A DNA stretch of 64,000 bases, taken from Casuarius casuarius. Its lineage: Eukaryota; Chordata; Aves; Casuariiformes; Casuariidae. Shown here piece by piece: positions 38,201 to 48,385 of the stretch. The stretch covers positions 248,001-312,000 of the forward strand of contig PTFA01000314.1 of the NCBI GenBank assembly GCA_003342895.1, read 5' to 3'. The notes under the pieces were generated by a model. It was not told where the DNA came from and did not search any database. It was given only the letters and a program-made list of their open reading frames with translations. Both the position numbers and the translations under genes were made by a program. Every line of letters begins with the position of its first letter. Position 1 is the first letter of the stretch.

Positions 38201-41200
38201 TGCAACCAGGTGTTGCAGATCAGAGGTGTTGCACAGCAGTGCAGGATGTGGGGCTAGACGTGAGCTATCTGGGGAGCTACCTATACAGTTGGGATGTTAT
38301 AAATGATGGGAATAATGCCTGCACTACTGAGTTCACAGGCTTGTGCATAGTGTCTGTCTTCTGCACATTTTGATGTTGGGGTGTGTGTATTAAAGCGTAG
38401 AGCCTGGTCTTGGCCTAGTGGCTGTTTATATGGAGATTCCTCCATGTTTTGGTACTCTAGACTTTTTAACAAGTCTGTATTTTTCTTTAAATACTAAGGG
38501 TGTGGGGTTTTTTTTCCCCATGCCATTCATGTGAAGGCTGTATGAGTGTAAATGCTTAGATTATCAGTACATGTGTATGTCTTGGCTGTGCCTAATAATC
38601 TGTGTGGATGAGCATGTGTGCACAGACCCACTAAAGGGTATTTGTATATTATGTTTCCCTTTCTACAGCCATGGTCACATACCAAACAAGGTGAGGTTTG
38701 TAGAGAGGCAGTATTTTTTTTTTTATTAAGTAAACAGTTGCAAAGCTAACAGTCTGCTGGATATAAAACTTGCATGGGAAAGAGCTTGTGTGCCTGACAA
38801 CTGGCTTAGTGGAAAGGTATTAACTTTTCTACCAAGCTGCTTGCCCCACATCCGTCCTGAGACCCTTGTGACAATGACGTCTCATTTCCCTATTATCAGA
38901 GGTACTGCTGTAGCTGAAGGTTGTCACTTGACAACCCTACCCTGTTACAGCCCCACCAGCAGCCACGTGGGCCTGTCCAAAGCAAGACCCTGACCTCCTT
39001 GAACCTGAATGACAGCTAAAGCAAAGCTGCCCTCTCTTTGGCAGGCTGCGGGATAAGGAGGCAGATGACCTCCTTTTCAGGAGTGGAGCGAATAGCTGGC
39101 GGGCAACTTGCGCGGGACGGGGAATGGCCCTGGCAGGCCAGTATTCAGCTTGATGGGATCCATCGCTGCGGTGCGTCGGTGATCAGTAATACGTGGCTGC
39201 TGACTGCGGCCCACTGCTTCAGAGGGTAAGTCACTGGCACCTTTCTGGCCCCGTAGGCTTTGGGACTATTGGGTGCTCTAATAGGACCTTATGTGGCCCG
39301 CTGATGTTGGTATCTGCTGAAGCATAATGTGGTTTGACTCTGCTGTCTTCCTTAGACATCATATAGCATTTTGCTGTATAGGAAAGCTGAGCTCTTTGGG
39401 AAATCTTGTTTTGTATGCCTGTGACTTAACCTCCAAACTCTTTCAGAGGAACAGACCCTCGGAGGTGGACTGCCAGCTTTGGGACTCTGTTGAGACCTCC
39501 GAAACAGAAAAAATTTGTCAGAAACATTATCATTCATGAAGAATACCATGACCACCTCCATAACCATGAATATGATGTGGCCGTTGTGGAGCTTGCCTCC
39601 CCTATTAAGTTCACGAGTGATGTGCATAGCATCTGTCTTCCCGAAGCATCTCATGTCTTCCCGGACAACGCCTCCTGTTTTGTCACAGGTTGGGGAGCTC
39701 TGAGGAATGATGGTAAGTGTCTCCTCTTCCCATGCCCTCCCACACATGTATTGGAGAAGCCTCCTGTTAGTTTTTTATTTGTTTATTTTGAGTTGATTAG
39801 ACCTTCTTGTTTGATAGGTGCATTTGCTAACGGTGCACTCATTGACTTTGTTCACTGCTTTTTTGGGACTTTTTGTTGGCACTTGGAAAAAAACTACAGG
39901 TTGGCCCTGCAGGAATAAGATCAGTTTTTCTGTTGCTGTTTGTAGCATAGTGCCTGACTGCATTCGTTCATCTGTTCGCACTGGCCTCATCCTCTGGCTT
40001 TAACTCTCATATAAGTTCTTTGCCCTCCAGCTTTGTCTGTCATAGATGTATCATAACTGTTTTGGTCAATTATTCTGTCTTCAGTCCTCATTCAGGCTCC
40101 AGTTCATCAAATGACTTGAGAATGACCTTCATTTAAAATTAGTCAATGTTAAAGATTTGAGACGATGCTCAGAGCTAAAAGTGTACTTATGAGAGCCACT
40201 TGACTAGAAGCTGTATTTTGTGTTAGGCTCTTGCCGTGCCTAGTAATTGTCCAAAGCCACATTCCAGTTAACCAAGTGGCTCTTTACACTGACATCAGGG
40301 GCACATTTTGTAGCATACAGTTGGGAATTGAGCACTGAAACATGTACAAAAAAATCACTTCATGGTTATGCCCATTATGTTAAATAGCATCTGGAGAGGA
40401 TGGAGGCTGGAGAAAGGGTTATGTTTGGGACAAGTGAAGGACTTCAGGAGAAAAGAAATTTCTTCTTCCTGAGACACTGGGTATATCCCTTTATTGCCTG
40501 CAATGGCAGAAAAGCTGTTAGGAAAATCTGGTTACTTGTAATTCCCATGCACTTTAGGTGACAAACTCTGTGTGCAAACCCTGAAGCCGCTTTTTCTTGT
40601 AGGCTATAGTGTTAATCAACTTCGACAAGCAGAAGTGAAAATTATAAGCACCAGGATTTGCAATATGAGGCAAGTGTATCATGGAATGATAACACCTGGA
40701 ATGCTGTGTGCAGGATACTTAGAGGGGCAGGTGGATGCCTGCCAGGTAAGTCTTGCCTCATGTAATAGTAGAAATGAAATGGTAGGCTGGGTGGGAGGTG
40801 CTGTTTCCTAGTAAAGAAATTGCAGAATCGCAGAATGGCTGAGGTTGTAAGGGACCTCTGGAGATCCTTTAGCCCAACCCCCTGCTCCAGCAGGGTCACC
40901 TAGAGCGGTTGCCCAGGATCCTGTCCAGACATAAACATACTTTGGAAAACCTTGATTAAGTTATGGGGTTCAGGATCTTGACTGATGTAAATTAACGGCT
41001 TCCTTGCTCCTGGGCTGAAGTCTGTGCTTCTGTGTATAATTTGTGCATATAATACACATGAGAGAATGGAGATGTGAGGGTGCAGAATGGGAGCGACTCT
41101 GAATTAGGCACAAGCTGTCACCATGTCTTCTCCATAAACAGTGTGGAGATTGCGTTATAGCTATAGTCTAGAGCCAAAAATATCTGTCCCTTGTAACAGA

Positions 41201-41428
41201 ACATAATGGTTTGATGCTTGCTGCACTGTTTGCCCTCTGTTTGCCTGCTGATGTTTCTTTCCTTAGGGTGACTCTGGTGGGCCACTGGTGAATGCAAACT
41301 CCAGAGGAATCTGGTATCTCGTGGGAATAGTGAGCTGGGGAGATGAATGTGGCAAACGAAATAAACCAGGAGTGTATACACGAGTGACTTACTATCGAGA
41401 CTGGATTGCCTCCAAAACGAACATCTGA
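32145..41428 (+). CDS. TMPRSS11E: TMPRSS11-family type II transmembrane serine protease, nine resolved coding exons (TMPRSS11E/F-like)
   Basis: Spliced gene for a membrane-anchored trypsin-like protease of the HAT/DESC subfamily, expected on the epithelial cell surface, where such enzymes cleave after Arg or Lys. Exons are 32145-32268, 33221-33336, 34685-34752, 36371-36534, 37655-37693, 39045-39225, 39447-39712, 40603-40745 and 41267-41428. All junctions are GT-AG and all phases join. Counting from the ATG at 32169 gives about 412 residues; the human family runs roughly 416-438. Order: short cytosolic tail, one membrane helix (about 9-31), SEA domain (about 34-149), linker, activation site Arg178-Ile179, S1 protease domain. 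Triad: His219 (TAAHC), Asp266 (EYDVAV), Ser362 (GDSGGP). Asp356, six before the Ser, predicts trypsin specificity. Cys164 and Cys286 should tether the two chains. The protease domain resembles TMPRSS11E (WTASFG, NDGYS, WGDEC); the SEA half and CGIR start recall TMPRSS11F. Orthology within the family is unsettled. No frameshift was seen. Confidence 0.93.
33221..33336 (+). CDS. TMPRSS11E: Gene 1 first SEA-domain exon (exon 3)
   Basis: Begins after TTTCCTGTAG and ends at donor GTAAAC. With the G carried from exon 2 it encodes [18 protein letters not shown] and continues to HLSEEIETM. This corresponds to the DQK...FY...LS.RIE.. exon in human TMPRSS11 proteins. N-A-T makes a probable N-glycosylation site near the start of the ectodomain. 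It ends in phase 0. SEA domains form the membrane-proximal stem of this protease family. Confidence 0.92.
34685..34752 (+). CDS. TMPRSS11E: Gene 1 second SEA-domain exon (exon 4)
   Basis: A 68-base exon between TTTAACAG and GTAAGT. It enters in phase 0 and leaves in phase 2. It encodes [20 protein letters not shown] followed by SL and a split codon. The pattern (an Ile/Met-Phe start, a Ser in the middle, aromatic-Ile, Ser-His-Val-Val) matches the human TMPRSS11F and 11E exon at the same place. It was recognised by family pattern, because the exon is too short to stand out as an open frame. Confidence 0.9.
36371..36534 (+). CDS. TMPRSS11E: Gene 1 third SEA-domain exon (exon 5)
   Basis: Starts after TTGGTTTGCAG and ends at ACAG|GTAAGT. 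Its first base completes a Ser codon, then it encodes [20 protein letters not shown] through to STLRLT, ending in phase 1. The Gly-Val plus alternating hydrophobic strand followed by Phe-Lys-Phe and a Ser-Thr turn is the core strand of the SEA fold in this family (SPD..GV...VL.F..PSTD in human 11F). The remainder is the helix leading to the linker. Confidence 0.92.
36814..36859. repeat. 20-base tandem duplication in intron 5 of gene 1
   Basis: GTCCCATTGAGCCAGGTTAT occurs at 36814-36833 and identically at 36834-36853, followed by a partial third copy GTCCCA at 36854-36859. Confidence 0.97.
37655..37693 (+). CDS. TMPRSS11E: Gene 1 short linker exon (exon 6)
   Basis: A 39-base exon between TTTCATTTCAG and GTAAGT. 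With the carried G it encodes [13 protein letters not shown] and leaves a T, so the next exon begins with Cys-Cys-Gly. The family has a similarly tiny exon here (human 11B reads LTNNCCG, 11E LNHCCG). The exact phase fit on both sides supports it despite its length. Confidence 0.85.
39045..39225 (+). CDS. TMPRSS11E: Gene 1 activation site and catalytic His exon (exon 7)
   Basis: Starts after CTCTTTGGCAG and ends at AGAGG|GTAAGT (phase 2). It encodes [10 protein letters not shown], then the activation cleavage site Arg-Ile-Ala-Gly-Gly, then [20 protein letters not shown] and [10 protein letters not shown] with the catalytic His. The new N-terminus after cleavage would be IAGG instead of the usual IVGG; a small residue there is tolerated in the family (human 11A has IASG). 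The leading Cys is the stem cysteine expected to pair with the catalytic chain. Confidence 0.96.
39447..39712 (+). CDS. TMPRSS11E: Gene 1 catalytic Asp exon (exon 8)
   Basis: Starts after AACTCTTTCAG and ends at GATG|GTAAGT (phase 1). It encodes [19 protein letters not shown], then [21 protein letters not shown] with the catalytic Asp, HSICLPEAS with the inter-chain cysteine, and [13 protein letters not shown] His-rich stretch, [10 protein letters not shown], immediately precedes the catalytic Asp. Asn-Ala-Ser near FPDNAS is a possible glycosylation site. The 88 whole codons are uninterrupted. Confidence 0.96.
40603..40745 (+). CDS. TMPRSS11E: Gene 1 S1-pocket exon (exon 9)
   Basis: Starts after CTTTTTCTTGTAG and ends at CCAG|GTAAGT (phase 0). 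It encodes [16 protein letters not shown], then [16 protein letters not shown] and VDACQ. The Asp in VDACQ is the trypsin-type specificity residue six positions before the catalytic Ser of the next exon. The boundary just before GDSGG is the usual one for this gene family. Confidence 0.96.
40825..40940 (-). mobile_element. CR1 LINE 3' tail, antisense, in the last intron of gene 1
   Basis: The text reads CAGAATCGCAGAATGGCTGA, then AAGGGACCTCTGGAGATCC, CCCAACCCCCTGCTCCAGC, AGGGTCACCTAGAGCGGTTG and CCCAGGATCCTGTCCAG. This is the reverse complement of the standard avian CR1 3' end, with little divergence. It starts about 80 bases after the exon 9 donor. Confidence 0.9.
41267..41428 (+). CDS. TMPRSS11E: Gene 1 catalytic Ser exon and stop (exon 10)
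   Basis: Starts after TTTCTTTCCTTAG and ends with TGA at 41426-41428. It encodes GDSGGPLV with the catalytic Ser, [20 protein letters not shown] with the 214-216 type substrate strand, then [19 protein letters not shown]. The C-terminal DWI.SKT.I tail is characteristic of TMPRSS11 enzymes. The 53 codons before the stop are uninterrupted. Confidence 0.97.
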   Translation, partial: GDSGGPLVNANSRGIWYLVGIVSWGDECGKRNKPGVYTRVTYYRDWIASKTNI

Positions 41429-42004
41429 AACCTGCAGTGGGTTAAGCTCTGCAGGCTGTGTGTAAGGCTATTCCTCTGACACATTCTGCTCTGTGGTTAC
41501 CCTCTAATTGGCTGCTGGCTTAGCTTGTGGTGACGTATCAAATGCCAGCAAGCTCAGGGTGGTCTAGGACTTGAAATTGCTTTGACCTACAGCCAGAGAG
41601 GAGCAGACTCAATCTGTATGACCAGGAGCTGCTTGTTCAGGAAGTACTCTGCTGAAGGGGCAGCGACCTTGGCCTCTACGCCTGTGCTTCCCCTTTTCAC
41701 TGTGACCAAATGTCTTGTCAACTGCTTTTGTATCCAGGCAAAACACCTGAGTGCAATGATCGTTCACCGGCATCCTAGACAAGTTGCAACTGAAACGTGG
41801 GGCATCCATTTGCCATGTGCTCTCAAGGCTCCATCTAGCTGTAGGTGAGCTAGAATCAAGCCTCAGCCTCAACTGCTGGACTTGAGACCGAAGAACACTT
41901 TCCTTTCACACCAGTCTATTGTCATGTTATGATATTTGATTAAATTTCCATTTTAAAACTTTCTGTATTGTATGGTTCTGAATAAAAGTCCTGTTGGCTT
42001 TTTG
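41429..42004 (+). other. TMPRSS11E: Gene 1 3' untranslated region
   Basis: Non-coding sequence after the stop, extending to a cleavage zone just beyond the polyadenylation signal. The 3' end was inferred from the AATAAA at 41981 and the GT/T-rich segment that follows, not from transcript data. Confidence 0.6.
41981..41986 (+). terminator. Polyadenylation signal AATAAA of gene 1
   Basis: Canonical hexamer 553 bases after the stop codon, followed within 15 bases by a T-rich then GTG-containing stretch that resembles a downstream element. This is the only canonical signal so placed after the final exon. Confidence 0.65.
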
Positions 42005-43032
42005 TGCAATGTGGAGGATTGTAACAATCTCAGCTGGACCATTGCAAAACAAACGAACAAACTAGCCTGCTTGGTCTTGTGAATGGTGTTCCCAGGTTTT
42101 TATAAGTTAACATGTATCTTCAGCTGCATCCTAAAAAGCTGTCCTTTGTGCCATGGTGGAAATCCAGTAGTAGGCAACTGTCTCCCTCGGGACAGGGCAG
42201 AACTTCAATCTGACGCAGGAATCAGTGTAAACATCTCTTCTTGCAGGAAGCAACTGCCTGTGTCCCATTGCCAGACCACAGCTAATCGGTCTGATCGCAA
42301 GCACACAAGCATCCTCCTCTTTCTAACTTGATGTTTTCATGAGCTTGTGTTTCCACCTGCCATGGTGGAACCACCAGCATGTCTTGGCCCCTGCTGACAC
42401 CCCAGTAGTAGAACGCACCCATCCCTGGTGAGGATGCTTTCCATGGTGTGTATGCAGAGCCTTTCCAATGCTTTGTATGGATGCTGATCTTGACAACAGC
42501 AAGGGTTGTGGTCTTTGAATCACTACCTACATAAAACAAATGCTTTCTTTCCTTTTGTGGTCGGAAGAGAAAGAAAACAGCAAAGGAGATGCCAGCCACA
42601 CTGCCAAGACCTGCAGCTGGTCCAGTGTGGCAAGCAGGCAGGTGACTCGTGCTGGACTCGAGGAGGCCAAGAGCAGGCTCTTGGCATCCTTGTGATCAGA
42701 AGAGCTGGGGGCAACAACCCCTCAGTGATCAGTCATGAGGAAAGCATTGTCTGAATTGAGTAAGAATCAACTGACGTTGCAGGGTCAGTTCTAGCATGAA
42801 GGACAAGGGTCTGAAGCTGTTATGTTCTACATTTATGTGTGTCAGAAAGACCTGACACTTAATCTTCTGTCAGGGAACTTCTCTTGTGCAACATTCTGAG
42901 CCCCAGTAACAAAACCTTGGTGGCTTGATTTTTTATATAGGGCATAAAGTATCTTGCTGGTTCCATAGGTCTGTTCAGCCCAACAAATCTCATTTACTTC
43001 CCTGAAGCATTGTCTGTAGAGGATGCTTAAAA

Positions 43033-43046
43033 ATGATGTATGACAG
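43033..43046 (+). CDS. Possible first coding exon of gene 2 (weak candidate)
   Basis: ATG ATG TAT GAC AG followed by GTACAT would encode MMYD plus two bases. Joined to the phase-2 start of the 57071 exon it would read MMYDR then IHQPA. Human TMPRSS11E and 11F begin MMYRP and MMYAP, so the wording is suggestive, and the -3 base is A. Against it: the implied intron is 14 kb, the donor is mediocre, and a match this short can arise by chance. Confidence 0.12.
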
Positions 43047-46000
43047 GTACATCTGAGTTTTTTTGCGAGAAGCAATTATCTTAGTGGGACAGTGAGTAAA
43101 GTCATGAGTCTTCATTAAAAAAAGCCTCCTTGCAAGATACCATGAATTTCCAGTTCCCAAAGCACTTCAAGCTTGGTTTTTCAAAGGGCATAATGGTTCC
43201 TGCTGACTTTGGTTGTAGTTTGGGAACCTAATATTTTTAGGCTTGTAAATCCAGCTATGTTACTGGTTCCCAGAAACAGGTAAGTAGATGTCTCAATGAT
43301 TTCTTTTGTATCTGTGAACTTTCCAGCTGTGCTTATCTTGGATACAAAACCAGAAAGCCTTAAGCATTTTGTCTTGTGTAAAGCGCTGCAGTATCAGTCC
43401 CCAGAGTAACAGGCATAAGGCTGAAAAGGTTTATTATTTGCTTAAGGAGTGACCCTTTCTGAGTCCCAGAGATACCAAGAACTCAATTTGCCTTCCTGCT
43501 GAGTGCCAGTGTGGTGCAGCCAGGAGCTGTGGGGCTGTAGAGGACCTGATATTTCGACTGTGTGTTTTGGGGGTCTTTATTTTGGACTGTCTATAGCCTG
43601 TCTCTGTGGACTTTGAGTTTTCCTGGTAGCAGCTGGAAAAGTCTTCTGGTTCAGTTCCTCATGGAAGGAATCTAGTTTGCATGCTTGGAGGTCTTTTGGT
43701 GATGCCAAGCAGAGGGTAAAGGGGGGCTGGCAGGAGCAGCACTTTAAAGAGCATGCCTCGTCCGCAGTGAATCATGCTGGTGTCAATGGACCTGAGTTAA
43801 TCTCCTCCTCATGACAAAACTTCTATCTAGGTCAACATTGTCTGGCTTTTCCTGAGGGAAATTGTGAAAATCTGAAGCAAGGCAGGTGGCAAACCTTTTG
43901 ATTTGGTTAGGTGGCCTAGCAGACTAGTGTTGCATTTAAGCTGAAATCTTGCTTATTTATGAAGCCACAGGCTTTGTCTGCCCACAAACATGTCTTCACA
44001 GGAATTAACATCAGCAGTCAAGGCAGAACAGGACATATCTAATGATACAGTTGTGTGAGACACATGGGAATGTGTTCCATTTGTAGAGTTAATAAAACCA
44101 CTTAAAATCTCTATTGTTCTGTGTACTTATTGCTGTGTCACAGTAAGCAACTGTATGATGGGGAATCCTGTGTTTTACAACATGTTACATTCATCCTATA
44201 CTATATATTTACTGGCTTTTATGCCATTTTACTCTCTGGCCTCAGTTTTCATTTACCCTAAAAGGTGTGTTTTCAAAGTGTCTATGCTGTTCAGGCATTA
44301 CACTGTGCCACTGACTCTTGATTTGGGTGCAGGTGTCTTGGGAAATGAGCTCTGACTGATTGACATTCCCAAGAGGGCACAAACCTGCTATAGTGTAAGT
44401 GGGAATTGGTGTCGTGCCTCACCCCTGCTACCAAATCCCAATGTCCTTGACTTGCCTAGGCCAGGCTGCAGTAGCCCTGGTTTCACTGACTTGTCATTGG
44501 AGGTGTGTAGCTTGAGACCCCTGTATGCAGCACCCAGACTTGGACAGGGTTGCCCAGAGGTTACGGAGCTGTGCATGCAAGTGGGAGCTCTGGATGTACA
44601 GCAAGAACCAGCCACTAGAGGGTGAATGGCATTGTACAAGAGCTTTAAACTATTTCCATTGGTGATGCTCTCTTTCAGCTCGGTGGAGATAACCTGGAGA
44701 ACAAAGTACTGTGTCCTTGTTGCCTTGAAGTTAGAGATGCTGCTTGATTATCTCACAAAGCTTGAGGAGACCATGGCTGTGCTGCTCTTAGTGTAGTCCT
44801 CTAGAACACTGAGTGAGTTTTGGTCTCTTTCCCCCATCAGAAAGTCTGCATCCATGCATTGCTTTTAAGGTATGTAAACTCAGTATGCCCTGGCTATGAG
44901 CAGGGGGCTGAGCAGGTTTTGCCTGCCAAGGCCATAGTATTATGGAAAAGTAGATTTGAAAGGCACAATACCATGGCCTTTTCCCATCTAGAAGGGAAAC
45001 TTAGTCCAAGTTGCACCATATTCAGAGCTAGAAAATTAAGCTCCTCATGGACGTGCTGGAGGCCATCGATCCTGGTATGTAATATCTAACAGCTAAGGGG
45101 GAGATCTCAGGATCTGAGACTGTTGTTGGAGAGGGAAAAAGCAGTACAGCAGCTTTAGTCTAGTAATACAGGACATACAAAGTGTGCTGAGGATGAGAAG
45201 GTGGCTGGTCATTTGGAAGAACAGTAGCCCTTTGGTCACATATTAATGGGTCTAGTGCAATAAAGGGAGTCTTAAACCAGGGGCAGTTGTCTTAAAGGGC
45301 ATCTTACTGCTTTCTTACCACAATTTTTTTTTTTTTCATGGCTTAGGGAAGATTGCTTTTTAGTGAGTTCTGATGGAGCATGTTCTGTGTGCATGACACT
45401 TTTAATTAAAGCATTAATGAGCATTCGGTAGCTGGTAACTGTGCCATGACCCAAGGATATGTTCGGCTGGTGTGGTTTTATCTGGCAGGGGGAGCTGCGT
45501 GGGTGGAGTTCCTGTCCAAGGGTTTGGATGTAAGAACTGAACGGAGGACCTACTCTCTTGTTCTCCGGTATGTGTGGTTGAACACGGATCCTTCTATAAA
45601 ACATAGCTGTCAGGATTTCAGCTGGCCTAGGGACTTGGATCCATTATTGCTTCAAAGAAAATCTTTCACTCATCCAGTTAAAATACTTTAGCAAATACCT
45701 CAAATGGTTATTAATCTGCTTTATCTTAGGGTAATACTCTTTTTAATTGAGTTGGTTCTTACATGACACTTTCTTTGCTTCTCAGTAGTTTTGAAGAATA
45801 TTTTATGTTTGCAAACCACCATTCATTGCTAGTGGCTTTTTGTCAGAAGCAGATAAGCTGTTTCTGTAAAAACAGAGGAAAGGCTTTTGTGAACTTGTTA
45901 TTCAAAAATGTGATGAGTTTCTTTTCTGTACGGTTGGATAGGTGCAAGGAATGCAAGGCATGTCTCTGATTCACTTGATTAGCTAATTAATTCCTTCCTC

Positions 46001-48287
46001 CTTCCAGTAAGCCTGAAAGGTTGTGCTTGCTATGTCACGTTTGCCCCCTTGGCTCCCACGCTTTCCCTTCTGGTTGTGCCATGGGGCAAGTGCGGCTTTG
46101 ACGAAGGCCTTGCCATCAGTCTGGCACCCTGAACACGTTTTAACCTCAGACCCTTCTCTGTAGGTAAACACCAACAATAATCAGCTGCCCACAATTTCCA
46201 CGTAGCTCTGACCTTCCCCAAACTCTTGGGGTCCCCTGCAATCTGCGACCTATTGAGCTGTGACCTAGACAGCCTGACCTTGGTCTCTGGGCCAGGGTCG
46301 ATGACCTGCAAACCCAGGGGACCTGTTACTGGAACCAGCCATCCCCAGTGGACAGACCGTGGCCTGGGTGGAGGGACTGCTATGAGACAAGGCTCTCTTG
46401 TTCTTAAGGGTGGTGCGTCCCCCTGCTCCAAGTGCCTAGCAGTAGTCGGGAAACATGCATGGCCATGGAAAAGGGGGACACTGTGTCTTAAGTAAGCTGA
46501 CCACACTGCCAATGCTGTGGCAGATAACCTAAAGCAGACTGACACCACATGGTCTTCATGCTGAGGGGCAGATGTTTCCTTAGATGCATTCCCTAAGAAA
46601 TGTTGTCCCCCAGTGTTGATGTGTCCCCAGTTTGCTTGGCTCTGTTACCAGCTATCGAGTAACAGATAAACGTAGTAGGGCACAGAGGGGAAAACAAGTC
46701 TTTCTGTGCTTACTAGGCAGAGAGTAGGTATTACCAAAGCGTGAGTTCAGCCAGCAGGTCTTAACACAGAGGCAGCAAACCTGCGCTTCTCAAACTGGGA
46801 CTGCCACTCAGTACCGAGCAGACCTGCCCGAAGCATGCTGCCTTTTCTCATCAGTGACTCAGCCTCTGACTGGCTGCAGGACCAAGGTCTTGGGCTTGAT
46901 GCTCCTTGATTTGGTCTGGAAGCCTCAAAAGCCAATGTAGTGTACAACACCTCAGGTGGTTGCTCAAGGGAACCATGCATAGGGTCTTGCATGCTGTTGC
47001 AGAGCAAGCTGGGGCAAGCAATGGCTTTGTACCTGTAGCAGAAAGCATCTCAAAGATCCCGAGTTGGTTTGGCTTCCACTAGGGAAATTACCTGCTAAGG
47101 GCTAATATGAAATCAAATCCAAAACAACCAGCCACTTTTTGGGGAAATGGAGATAGGCAAAGTCTCGTCCTGACCATGGTGTCTCCTTCAGAGCAGTTGG
47201 CAGCTCTGCATCAGCGCTCCCCATAAATCTCCCTGGCATTTCTGCTGTGCAAAATGATGCCATTGTTCTTTTAAGTTGGGCAATACCTGTAAAGGATATG
47301 CTGGATTTATTTTTTTCTGGAAGTGCCTTATTTATTTGTAGACCTAACCCAGCCCGTATGAAAGCCTCATGCCTCTTCTGCAATGCTGCCTATCTGGCAC
47401 TGAGCAGAGGATTTGCGCAGCAGCTGGACAGAGTGGCTTGTAAGTCGGCTTGCTAAGCAACACCTGGAAGAAAATGCGGGCTGGCCTGTTTGGTTTTGCT
47501 AAGTAGCAGCTCTGGCTGAGCAGCTGCCAAGGACCGGGACCTGTGTGCTACATTTTTGGCTCGAATGGGGTGACGGGCTATGAATTCTTCTTTAATGACT
47601 CTGGCACTGGGGGTTTTCTGTTGTCTAAGGGCGTTGTCAGTATTCTGGACTGGCCCTTCTGGCTGCAGCTTAGACGGGTGTAGCAGTTTCTGTTATAATG
47701 GCTTGGAAAGAGGGACTGTTTGGAAGCCAACCAGGGCAAGCTCTTACATACTTCAGAGCTTGAGGCCATTCCTATAGTACCTGAGAGCCTCAGCACATTT
47801 AGTGCCTTAAACCTGCAGGGGCACATCATAAAGTCTGGCCCCGAGTGACTTTTTCACAGCTCAGGTTGAAGTACCTGGCTCCTCCGGCAGCCCTGGTGCT
47901 GTCTCTGAAGAGTCATTCTACCTTTCTAGTGGATTTTCTGGTTTTGTTTTCCTCCTTATGAGTTATTAAAAGTTGTGGCTGGGAATTACAGTGGTGAAGG
48001 AAAGGATGGGACAATAAACTCGTGACATTTTTTTTTTAAATCAGAAAAGGAAAGTTTTGTAGCATGTCCAGCAGATGAAGTTAGAAAGTATGAAGAAATG
48101 CAGCTCTTCTAGAGCTCCCCTGAATTTTGAATGCCAACCTCAAGAGGCCCTTATTTCTTCAGATCAGGAATCTGGAGACACAACTGAGCTCTCACAGTGA
48201 GCTGATGGAAAGCGAGTCAACAGGGCTGGAGAAGGATTTTGTTGCAGTCAACCCATTTGGTCTTATCGGATGCTCTTAAACTTGCAA

Positions 48288-48385
48288 AATAATTTAGGAC
48301 GGAAGGGATGTCTGGAGGTCATCCAGCCCAGCCCTGTGCTCAAGCAGGTCTAATTAGTTCAGGTTGCTCAGGTCCTTGTGCTTTA
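48288..48385 (-). mobile_element. CR1 LINE 3' tail, antisense, diverged
   Basis: Recognisable wording: GGAAGGGATGTCTGGAGGTC, ATCCAGCCCAGCCCTGTGCT, CAAGCAGGT and TTCAGGTTGCTCAGGTCC. This corresponds to the reverse complement of a CR1 terminus (GGGACCT..GGTCATCTAGTCCAACCCCCTG.. type). It is shorter and more degraded than the copy at 40.8 kb. Confidence 0.72.

Larger units (their letters stand above)
32269..41266 (+). other. TMPRSS11E: Introns of gene 1 (eight introns, contents)
   Basis: Introns run 32269-33220, 33337-34684, 34753-36370, 36535-37654, 37694-39044, 39226-39446, 39713-40602 and 40746-41266. All are small, 0.2 to 1.6 kb, which suits a bird gene. Contents seen: a 20-base tandem duplication at 36814-36859 in intron 5 and a CR1 tail at 40825-40940 in intron 9. 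Nothing else was recognised in them; open frames there have no family signature. Confidence 0.8.

Noticed and set aside
42282..42599. Minus-strand 105-codon frame considered as a transposase remnant
   Set aside because: No DDE motif pattern or terminal repeats could be seen. Left unassigned.
44593..44620. ATG TAC AGC AAG start (MYSK) as first exon of gene 2
   Set aside because: The possible GTGAAT donor leaves phase 1, but the 57071 exon requires phase 2.
46030..46548. 172-codon minus-strand frame
   Set aside because: Pro/Arg-rich without domain similarity, in a locally GC-richer patch where stops are rarer.
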